Below, piece after piece: positions 58,034 through 64,000 of a DNA stretch of 64,000 nucleotides. The stretch covers positions 2,854,501-2,918,500 of the forward strand of contig NZ_JADBEG010000001.1 of NCBI RefSeq assembly GCF_014873755.1, given 5' to 3'. The DNA is from Amycolatopsis lexingtonensis (GTDB taxonomy: Bacteria > Actinomycetota > Actinomycetes > Mycobacteriales > Pseudonocardiaceae). The notes beneath the pieces were generated by a model, which was not told the DNA's origin, ran no database searches, and saw nothing but the letters and a program-made list of their open reading frames with translations. The position numbers and the translations under genes were made by a program. Each line of letters opens with the position of its first letter. Positions within the stretch are counted from its first letter, which is position 1.

Positions 58034-60937
58034 TCAGCGGGCCCGGAAGCCGTCGGCGTAGGCGCAGAGTTCCGACCGGTCGAGGTTGGTCTTCGTCTTG
58101 AGGCTGGACACGTGCTTCTCCACGGTCTTCGGCGAAATGTGCAGCCGCCGGGCGATCTCCTGGTTGCCGAGGCGTTCCGACAGCAACCGCAGGACGTCGA
58201 ACTCCCGGGTCGTCACGCGCGCCCGCCGCAGCTGCGCCGGCAGGTGCTCGAAGCCGGTCCGCCGTTGCACGACCGGGGCCCCGGCGGACCTCAGCAGCGC
58301 CCGGCAGGCGCGGGCCGCGGCGTGGATCCCGGCGTCGTGGAAGTACGCCTCCGCGGCACGCAGCGGGCCGACCGGGTCGCCCCAGCCGTCGGCGATGGCG
58401 GCTTCGGCGGCCAGGCGGCAGCCGAGGTGCCGGGCCACCGGGAAGGGTTCGGACGCCCGGAGCGCTTCGGCGAAAGCCGCGGCGGCCGCTTCGCCGTCCC
58501 CTTGCCGCCCGAGCAGGACCGCCTCGGCGAAGCAGCTGAACTGGCGGTTCCAGCGCAGGCGGCTGTCGGCATGGGAAGCCTGCTCCCGCACCTCCCGCAA
58601 CGTCACCTCACCGTCGAGCGCACGCAGGAGCAACGCCACGCCCCGGGGACCGGCCAGCGGGAACGCCCCGGGAAACCGGTCGAGGCAGCCGGCCGCGGCG
58701 GTCAGGTCCCGGACGGCGCGGTCGCGGTCCTCTTCGAGCAGCGCGCAGAACGCCCGGGCCAGGCCGAGGACCAGCGCCAGCTCGGCCTGGCCGTCGCCGC
58801 CACTGCCCAGGAAGTCTTCGATCGCCTGCTCCATGCCCCGCCGGTCGCCCTGGTGGGCGGCCGAGACCGCGCGGATGGCGTGCAGGTAGCGCACCAGGTC
58901 CACGAGCTGGAACCGCGCCGCGGTGCGGACGTCTTCGCCGAGCAGGCCGTCGGTGCCGTCGAAGTCCCCGCGCAGCACCCGGCCGTAGAACAGGAGGATC
59001 GCGTCGGCCATCAGGCCCACGGTGACGGCGCCGGTCTGCGCGGCCTCCTGGCGCGCGAGCTCGAGGACGTGCACGTCGCCGCCGAAGACGATCCGGTGCC
59101 CACCCAGCCGCAGCAGCACGTGCGCCCGCCAGGCCGGCAGGCGGTGCCGCTCGGTCAGGGCCCGCGCGCGTTCGTAAAACGCTTCGGCTTCGTCCAGCGA
59201 TTCTTCGCGGGCCACGCAGGCGAGCGCGAGCAACGCCTGGCACGCGATGACCGGCTCGTCGTGGCTTTCGGCGTGGGAAAGCGCGCGGTGGGCCAGCCGG
59301 TGCGCCGTGCCGATGCGCTCGGTCCCGTCCAGCTCGACCAGCACGTTCGCCTCCACGGCGTCGATGGCGGCCCGGGCCGCCCCGGGCGGCGAGCCACCCG
59401 CCAGTTCGCGCGCGGCGGCCACCTCGGTCGCGGCGGTCTCGAACCGGCCGCCGAGGTAGGCGGCCCAGGCGAGGCCGACGTGCAGGGCGATGGCGCGTTC
59501 GGACGTGCCCAGCTCGACGAACCGCGGGGCGAGCGAAGCCGCGCGGTCGAACTGCCCGGCTTCACCCAAGGCGAGGACCAGCGCTTCCAGCACTTCGCCG
59601 CGCAGGTCGAGGTCGGGATCGCCGAGCAGCAGGGCGTCGGCCTTGGTGAGCAGGTCCACGGCGGTGTCCGCGCCGCCGCGGGCGAAGGCCGCGTTGCCCG
59701 CTCGCGCGAAGAGCCGGCCGGCCGCCGGCTCGTCCCCGGCGGCCAACCGGAGTGCGGCGGCGAGCGGGCACCAGTCGCCGGGCAGCCCGGGGTGCACCGC
59801 TGCCACGGCGTCGGCGGCGCGCCCGGCCAGCCGGGCGAGGGTCACCGGATCGTGCAGGGACCGCAGCGCGTCGACGGTGAGCGCGTGCCGGAAGGAGTAC
59901 CAGCCGGCGGCCCCGGCTTCGGGTTCGATCAGCTGACCGGCGATCGCCGAGCGGACGAACGCGAGGGTGGTCCGCTCGTCGGCGTCCGCCGCGCGGCAGG
60001 CGACCTCGAGCGAAAACCGGAGACCGAGCACGGCCGCATGGGACAGCACGCTCCGCGCGCCGGCGTCCAGTTGCTCCACGCGCCTGGCGAGGCCGGCGCT
60101 CAGCGCGGCCGGCACGACCGGGAGCACCTCGGCGACGCGCCAGTGCCCGCCGACTTCGGTGAGCACGTCGTCGCGGACCATCTGGTACAGCAGTTCTTCG
60201 ACCGTGAGCGGGTGGCCGGCGCTGAGCCGGAACAGGCAGTCGGCGACCTCGTCGGGGACGTCCGGCACCGCGGTGCCGAGGCAGCCGGCGACCATCTCGT
60301 GGACGTCCGCCCGGCCGAGCCACGAGAGTTCGAGGACGGTGCAGCGACCGCGTTGCGCCGCGGCCGAAGCCATCCGGAGCGTCGCGGGCGAGTCGTGCCG
60401 CGCCGTCGCCACCACGAGGACCCGGGTCCCGGCCAGTGATCCGGCCAGGTAGTCGAGGACGAACAGCGACTCGGCGTCGGCGTCGTGGAGGTCGTCGAGC
60501 AGCAGCACGCATCCCGTGTCCCGGCCGACGACGGTGAGCAGCCGCAGGGCCGCTTCGGCCACGGTCAGCGGCGAAAGCTGGTAGCCCTGATGGCTTTCCC
60601 GCCACCAATCCGGCACGAGCGCGCCGAGCGCGGGCAGGTAGGGATCGAGCTCGGCGGTCAGGACGTCCGCAGCCGAGCGCGCCAGCGACAGCAGGGCCTC
60701 GGTCAGGAGGCGGTAGGGCACCGGCGGCCCGACCGAGCCGCGCCGGCCGCGAAGCACCCGGGCACCCCCGGCCGCGGCGGTGTCCGCGAGTTCGTCGGCC
60801 AGCCGGGACTTGCCGATCCCGGCCTCGCCGAGCACGAGCGCGAGCTCGCCGGAACCACTCCGGGTCCGGTCCCACGCTTCACGCAGGCGCCGGAGCTCGC
60901 GCTGCCTGCCGACCAGCTCCGGTGCTCTCAGCAGCAC
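58034..60937 (-). CDS. LAL-type (large ATP-binding LuxR) transcriptional regulator
   Basis: 967 residues, GTG start. It has an AAA/STAND-type ATPase (VGRQRELRRL, Walker A GEAGIGKSRL, Walker B VLLLDDLHDAD), a long helical repeat region (~300-880) and a C-terminal LuxR helix-turn-helix (VTTREFDVLRLLSERLGN, ISPKTVEKHVSSLKTK). LAL proteins often activate secondary metabolism, but no biosynthetic cluster adjoins. It starts 21 bp after the 56-residue peptide gene on the same strand. Confidence 0.93.
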   Translation of the reverse strand: MLLRAPELVGRQRELRRLREAWDRTRSGSGELALVLGEAGIGKSRLADELADTAAAGGARVLRGRRGSVGPPVPYRLLTEALLSLARSAADVLTAELDPYLPALGALVPDWWRESHQGYQLSPLTVAEAALRLLTVVGRDTGCVLLLDDLHDADAESLFVLDYLAGSLAGTRVLVVATARHDSPATLRMASAAAQRGRCTVLELSWLGRADVHEMVAGCLGTAVPDVPDEVADCLFRLSAGHPLTVEELLYQMVRDDVLTEVGGHWRVAEVLPVVPAALSAGLARRVEQLDAGARSVLSHAAVLGLRFSLEVACRAADADERTTLAFVRSAIAGQLIEPEAGAAGWYSFRHALTVDALRSLHDPVTLARLAGRAADAVAAVHPGLPGDWCPLAAALRLAAGDEPAAGRLFARAGNAAFARGGADTAVDLLTKADALLLGDPDLDLRGEVLEALVLALGEAGQFDRAASLAPRFVELGTSERAIALHVGLAWAAYLGGRFETAATEVAAARELAGGSPPGAARAAIDAVEANVLVELDGTERIGTAHRLAHRALSHAESHDEPVIACQALLALACVAREESLDEAEAFYERARALTERHRLPAWRAHVLLRLGGHRIVFGGDVHVLELARQEAAQTGAVTVGLMADAILLFYGRVLRGDFDGTDGLLGEDVRTAARFQLVDLVRYLHAIRAVSAAHQGDRRGMEQAIEDFLGSGGDGQAELALVLGLARAFCALLEEDRDRAVRDLTAAAGCLDRFPGAFPLAGPRGVALLLRALDGEVTLREVREQASHADSRLRWNRQFSCFAEAVLLGRQGDGEAAAAAFAEALRASEPFPVARHLGCRLAAEAAIADGWGDPVGPLRAAEAYFHDAGIHAAARACRALLRSAGAPVVQRRTGFEHLPAQLRRARVTTREFDVLRLLSERLGNQEIARRLHISPKTVEKHVSSLKTKTNLDRSELCAYADGFRAR

Positions 60938-60958
60938 CCGCGTCCCCGAGCGGCCGGG

Positions 60959-61129
60959 CTAGCAGAGACCCCGGGCCGAGGGGTTGCCGTCGCAGTAGAG
61001 GCTCAGCGTGTCGGCGTCCACGCGCGGCTTGCGCCCGTTCAAGGCGGCGTTCCGTTCGCCGGTCGTGTTCACGGCGGGCAACCGCACATCGCCGATGACT
61101 TCGTCCACGGACACGTTGTCGAGTTCCAC
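60959..61129 (-). CDS. 56-residue acidic peptide with two C-terminal Cys, upstream of the LAL regulator
   Basis: GTG start with a strong ribosome site (GGGGAGGGG, 6-7 bases upstream). The first ~40 residues (VELDNVSVDEVIGDVRLP...) are leader-like; the last residues are LYCDGNPSARGLC, with one Cys at the very end and one ten residues before. There is no signal peptide. The shape is that of a precursor peptide, but no modification enzyme is within the window. Its transcript probably continues into the LAL gene, so it could equally act as an intracellular ligand or inhibitor. Confidence 0.6.
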   Translation of the reverse strand: MELDNVSVDEVIGDVRLPAVNTTGERNAALNGRKPRVDADTLSLYCDGNPSARGLC

Positions 61130-61309
61130 GTGAGACCCCTCCCCTGGGTTCGCGATGTGTGGACATCTTGCCGGAACCGGCCCTGGTTGGCCAGCACCCG
61201 GCGGACCGGATTGGGCCGTTCGAGTCATCGGTTCCGTTCGCGGCGGCGGGAATCCGGGGGTGTTTCCCCTACTGCGCCGGGCGTGCGGCCCGCGAAGCTG
61301 ATCACGCCC

Positions 61310-61335
61310 GGAACCGGCTCTGGGGGGCCGGTTCC
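61310..61335. promoter_or_regulatory. Inverted repeat in divergent promoter region
   Basis: Perfect 9-bp arms GGAACCGGC and GCCGGTTCC around an 8-nt loop, 21 bp before the GTG at 61357. It may be an operator or an attenuator. Confidence 0.5.
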
Positions 61336-61356
61336 GCACTTTCGAAAGAGGGGAAC

Positions 61357-61479
61357 GTGCACCGAGCCGACGACGTCCCGAGGCGCACGCGCGTCGCGCC
61401 CGCCGTGGCGGCACCGCACCACGGCGGGCGGACGGCCGAGGCCGAGCACGTGCGGCCGCGGGACGAAGAAGCCCGGTGA
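61357..61479 (+). CDS. 40-residue hypothetical peptide, coupled to the next gene
   Basis: GTG after AGAGGGGAAC. The sequence (VHRADDVPRRTRVAPAVAAP...) is basic and His-rich with no domain. The stop overlaps the next GTG by 4 bp (GTGA). It may only serve to couple translation of the following secreted protein. Confidence 0.4.
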   Translation: MHRADDVPRRTRVAPAVAAPHHGGRTAEAEHVRPRDEEAR

Positions 61480-61715
61480 ACCCGGCGGCGGCGCTCGCGG
61501 GCGTTTCGCTGCTGGCCGCGGGAATGTTCACCAGCCCGGCGCCCGCCGCGGACACCGGGGTCGTGCTGTACGCGGCCGAGGTGACGGTGGCGAAAGTGGT
61601 CGTGTCGCGGGGAACCACGGGCTCCGCCGCGGTGCGGCTGGCAGTCGTCGTGACCCCGGTCGCCGTCCTGCGCGCGGCCCTCCGGCCCCAGTACCACCCC
61701 GCGTTCACCGGCTGA
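61476..61715 (+). CDS. Small secreted hypothetical protein
   Basis: 79 residues starting in GTGA overlap. Residues 1-~25 form a signal-like stretch (AALAGVSLLAAGMFTSPAPAA). The remainder is Val-rich (LYAAEVTVAKVVVSRGTTG) with no cysteines. No family recognised. It is divergent from the 56-residue peptide gene and convergent with the GntR gene 7 bp away. Confidence 0.45.
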   Translation: MNPAAALAGVSLLAAGMFTSPAPAADTGVVLYAAEVTVAKVVVSRGTTGSAAVRLAVVVTPVAVLRAALRPQYHPAFTG

Positions 61716-61722
61716 ACGAGAA

Positions 61723-62364
61723 TCAGCCGTCGAGGGCGGCCGCGGTCAGGGTGAGGTGGCGGGCGAGCAGCTCGGCCGCCGCGTCGGCGTCCCGGCTCAG
61801 GGCCGCCTCCTCCAGGCCGCGGTGCTCGCCGACGGCGTCCCGGTCGGGGGCGCGGCGGGCCGACCAGCGGCGGGCGAGTTCGCTCGCGGCCCACATGCGG
61901 TCGAAGGTCTCTAGCAGGGCCGCGTTGCCGCAGCCCTCCAGCAGGGTGCGGTGGAAGACCCGGTGGGCTTCGGACCAGGCGCCGCTGTAGTGCTCGCCTT
62001 CCTCCGGCGCGTACGGCTCCGTGCGGGCCAGGCGATGGTGCGCGGCGCGCACGCGGGCCTCCCAGTCGACGTCGCCGCGCTCCACCGACAGGCGCAGCAC
62101 CACCGGCTCGACCGTCCGGCGCGCCTCCGTGATCTCCTGCCAGCGCCGGTCGGAGACCGCCGGGACGGCGAAGCCGCGGTTGGGCAGCCGGTCGGCCAGG
62201 CCCTCCCCGACCACCCGCACGAGCGCCTCGCGCACGACGGCCAGGCTCACGCCCTGGTCCCGGGCGAGGTCCTGCGGCTTGAGCGCCTCGCCGGGGGCGT
62301 AGTCCCCGCGCATGATCGCGTCCCGCAAGTGTGCGTAGACCTGCTCCGACAGCATCTGACCCAT
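61723..62364 (-). CDS. GntR-family (FadR/FCD) transcriptional regulator
   Basis: 213 residues. The winged helix reads VYAHLRDAIMRGDYAPGEAL, then LARDQGVSLAVVREALVRV. The FCD effector domain follows with Arg and His residues (TEARRTVEPVVLRLS, AHRVFHRTLLEGCGN, EHRGLEEAALSRDADAA). Such regulators sense small carboxylic acids. It is divergent from the PEBP gene at 62443 with a palindrome between them. Confidence 0.93.
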   Translation of the reverse strand: MGQMLSEQVYAHLRDAIMRGDYAPGEALKPQDLARDQGVSLAVVREALVRVVGEGLADRLPNRGFAVPAVSDRRWQEITEARRTVEPVVLRLSVERGDVDWEARVRAAHHRLARTEPYAPEEGEHYSGAWSEAHRVFHRTLLEGCGNAALLETFDRMWAASELARRWSARRAPDRDAVGEHRGLEEAALSRDADAAAELLARHLTLTAAALDG

Positions 62365-62389
62365 GGCCAGAGCATAGATGTTGCGGTTA

Positions 62390-62401
62390 ATAATCGATTA
62401 T
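62390..62401. promoter_or_regulatory. GntR operator candidate
   Basis: ATAATCGATTAT is a perfect 12-bp palindrome, strikingly AT-rich for this genome, between divergent starts at 62364 and 62443. Confidence 0.65.
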
Positions 62402-62442
62402 CTGTATGATCGTCGATGAACTGAGTACCTGGAAGGACATCG

Positions 62443-62976
62443 ATGACCGTCAACGACCCGTTCGCCCGCCTCCCCGAAGCCGCCGCTTTCTCCGTCACCA
62501 GCACCACGGTCGCCGACGGCGGCGCCTGGCCTCGCGCGCAGTTCTCGTCGGGGGTCCCGGGCGGCGAAGACCGCTCCCCGCAGCTGAGCTGGAGCGGCGC
62601 GCCGGAAGGCACCAAGAGCTTCGCCGTCACCGTCTACGACCCCGACGCCCCCACCGGCTCCGGGTTCTGGCACTGGGCGGTCGCCGACATTCCGACGACC
62701 GTCGCGGAACTGCCGGAGGGCGCCGGCGACGACACCGGCTCGGGCCTGCCGGAGGGCGCTTTCCAGCTGCCCAACGATGCCCGCGCGCCCCGCTACCTGG
62801 GCGCCGCCCCGCCCGCGGGGCACGGACCGCACCGCTACTTCGTCGTGGTGCACGCCCTCGACGTCGACGCCATCGGCGTCCCGGCGGACACCACCCCGGC
62901 CGTCCTGGGCTTCACGATGGCGGGCCACATCCTCGGTCGTGCGGTCTTGACCGCCACGGCCGAAACAGCCGCCTGA
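62443..62976 (+). CDS. YbhB/YbcL-type phosphatidylethanolamine-binding (PEBP) protein
   Basis: 177 residues, ribosome site GGAAGGAC. Conserved PEBP motifs: YDPDAPTGSGFWHWAVADIP and GPHRYFVVVHALD. Cytoplasmic (no signal). The biochemical role of bacterial PEBPs is poorly known. It is probably repressed by the divergent GntR regulator. Confidence 0.93.
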   Translation: MTVNDPFARLPEAAAFSVTSTTVADGGAWPRAQFSSGVPGGEDRSPQLSWSGAPEGTKSFAVTVYDPDAPTGSGFWHWAVADIPTTVAELPEGAGDDTGSGLPEGAFQLPNDARAPRYLGAAPPAGHGPHRYFVVVHALDVDAIGVPADTTPAVLGFTMAGHILGRAVLTATAETAA

Positions 62977-63041
62977 AATCCCGCCGGCCCCCGATAGGCT
63001 GGCGGGGACGGCAAAGTGTGCGGTGACGGAGAAAGGGAACC

Positions 63042-63455
63042 ATGCCCGATTTTGACGAGATCAACGCCAAAGTCATCGACGAGTACCGCGCCAACGGCGG
63101 CGAGCTCAGCGGTGGGTTCGCCGGGGAAACCCTGATCCTGGTGCACCACTTCGGCGCCAAGTCGGGCGTCGAGCGCGTCTCCCCGCTGGCCTGCTACGCC
63201 GAGGGCGAGCGCCTGTTCGTCTTCGCCAGCAAGGCCGGCCTGCCGGAGAACCCGGGGTGGTACTACAACCTGATGGCCCACCCCGACGTGACCGTCGAGT
63301 TCGGCGACGAGACGTTCCCCGTGCGGGCGACGGAGATCAAGGGCCCCGAGCGGGACGAGATCTACGCCAAGAACGTCGAGAAGCGCCCGCAGTTCGGCGA
63401 ATACCAGGCCAACGTCGACCGGCTGATCCCGGTCGTCGAACTGGTGCGCCGCTGA
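63042..63455 (+). CDS. F420-type nitroreductase (deazaflavin-dependent, Ddn family)
   Basis: 137 residues. The family's split-barrel motifs are visible: LILVHHFGAKSGVERVSPL, LFVFASKAGLPENPGWYYNL, HPDVTVEFG. It would bind coenzyme F420 for reduction of quinone-like substrates. It stands alone after the PEBP gene with a 65-bp gap and good ribosome site (GGAGAAAGGG). Confidence 0.92.
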   Translation: MPDFDEINAKVIDEYRANGGELSGGFAGETLILVHHFGAKSGVERVSPLACYAEGERLFVFASKAGLPENPGWYYNLMAHPDVTVEFGDETFPVRATEIKGPERDEIYAKNVEKRPQFGEYQANVDRLIPVVELVRR

Positions 63456-63461
63456 GGCACA

Positions 63462-63500
63462 CCCGGCACCGGAAGCCCGATGGGCGCTTCCGGTGCCGGG
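63462..63500. terminator. Bidirectional terminator hairpin
   Basis: A perfect 15-bp stem (CCCGGCACCGGAAGC / GCTTCCGGTGCCGGG) with a 9-nt loop lies between convergent stops at 63455 and 63507. Confidence 0.92.
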
Positions 63501-63506
63501 CCGGCG

Positions 63507-64000
63507 TCAGATCCCGCAGGAGGACGCCGACCAGAAGCGGGTCGAGCGGTGAGCCACGTGCGTGTGGTCGCTGTGGCCCGGGTACCCCGGCCCGAGGATC
63601 TCGCTGAACCCGTGGTTCCGCGCCTCCCGCGCCAGCGCGCAGAAGCCCTGCACCCCGGCCCCGAGATCGACGGCGTCCCCGTAAAGATGCCTGCTGGCGG
63701 CCGCGCCACCGACCGCGTTGTTGCAGGCCACACTGCGGAAACCGCCGTTGACCACGATCGGGCGGTCGCCCATCGCGTGCCGCATGGCCTGCAGCTTCCA
63801 CATCGACACCAGCGCGTTGGCCTTGGCCGTCGCGGCGGGGACGTTGCCGCCCGACCAGTCCGAGTTGCAGCGGTTCAGTTCCGCGTAGGTGAAGTTGACC
63901 GGCGTGCAGTCGTCGTCCTGCAGCTGGTAGATCTTGCCGAACGTCGCCGGGCCGGCGATGCCGTCCGCGGCGAGGCCGTAGGCCTGCTGGAAGCGGGTGA
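63507..64000 (-). CDS. Secreted peptidoglycan-binding D-Ala-D-Ala carboxypeptidase (M15A), 5' end outside window
   Basis: About 164 C-terminal residues are seen. They begin with the end of a peptidoglycan-binding domain (TRFQQAYGLAADGIAGPATF), continue with NFTYAELNRCNSDWSGGN and the M15A domain with zinc-site motifs SRHLYGDAVDL and HSDHTHVAH. It is the paralogue of the gene at 959 (same order of domains, FTY/FDFSEF region, GGFRSVACNNAVGG versus SGFRSIAHNADIGG). Cys pairs suggest disulfides. Confidence 0.85.
   Translation of the reverse strand, partial: TRFQQAYGLAADGIAGPATFGKIYQLQDDDCTPVNFTYAELNRCNSDWSGGNVPAATAKANALVSMWKLQAMRHAMGDRPIVVNGGFRSVACNNAVGGAAASRHLYGDAVDLGAGVQGFCALAREARNHGFSEILGPGYPGHSDHTHVAHRSTRFWSASSCGI

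Noticed and set aside
1..64000. tRNA, rRNA, integrase, transposase or attachment sites
   Set aside because: Read for cloverleaf-like segments, conserved rRNA stretches and recombinase motifs; none was found that I could support.

Overview
The window is very GC-rich, densely coded actinobacterial chromosome. A complete ESX (type VII secretion) locus with its mycosin, an F420-type nitroreductase, a DesA3-type desaturase with its reductase, and many peptidoglycan-binding proteins point to Pseudonocardiales, most likely an Amycolatopsis-like organism. That assignment is inference; no rRNA or tRNA gene was seen.

Layout. 1-3.0 kb: three cell-wall proteins (a degenerate lytic transglycosylase cut by the window edge, an M15 carboxypeptidase, a GH25 lysozyme). 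3.0-4.0 kb: non-coding gap with a composite palindromic repeat. 4.0-12.4 kb: accessory metabolism and small regulatory pairs: a KAS III-like enzyme with Ser in place of Cys and a small partner, a flavin monooxygenase, an ArsR-type regulator facing a hydrolase, a MerR-SDR operon, and a secreted esterase. 12.4-25.0 kb: signalling: a NarL-type two-component system facing an ABC exporter, a second system whose response regulator is fused to a SARP/BTAD module, a secreted PE-PPE-type hydrolase, and a LuxR / beta-helix-AAA+ / OmpR operon facing an OmpR regulator-kinase pair. 25.0-55.0 kb: the ESX locus, with a 1,567-residue polymorphic nuclease toxin and two YezG-like immunity genes, small ESX substrates, a YbaB-like protein, mycP, eccC, two paralogous PPE-like proteins, eccB, eccD, a pseudokinase, a catalytically dead transglutaminase-like protein, DUF58, MoxR, a fibronectin-type III protein and eccE. 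55.0-58.0 kb: a decayed protease gene, then a reductase-desaturase operon behind a strong operator. 58.0-64.0 kb: a LAL-type regulator preceded by a 56-residue peptide gene, two tiny coupled genes, a GntR-PEBP divergent pair, an F420-type nitroreductase, and a second M15 carboxypeptidase cut by the window edge.

How the parts fit. A shared motif with TTTCAT direct repeats at 11-bp spacing, or the related TCATCGAAACCTCAGG, lies before the PE-PPE hydrolase, at the OmpR regulator facing the beta-helix AAA+ operon, and twice between the fibronectin-III/MoxR operon and eccE. It suggests that one of the two OmpR-type regulators here ties these genes into an ESX or cell-envelope regulon. Six ESX-type substrates carry the YxxxD export signature. 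The toxin and both PPE-like proteins share W-x-D-x-A-G, and the two PPE-like proteins end in the same LLDEELWQ motif.

Two palindromic repeat families mark the non-coding gaps. A 55-bp TGAATGACTCATTCA-type element occurs three times at 3-20 kb. A 47-bp near-perfect palindrome occurs three times at 42-49 kb, inside the ESX locus, and shows a compensatory base-pair change between copies. A third kind of GC-rich palindrome appears to have inserted in frame inside the LuxR-type gene.
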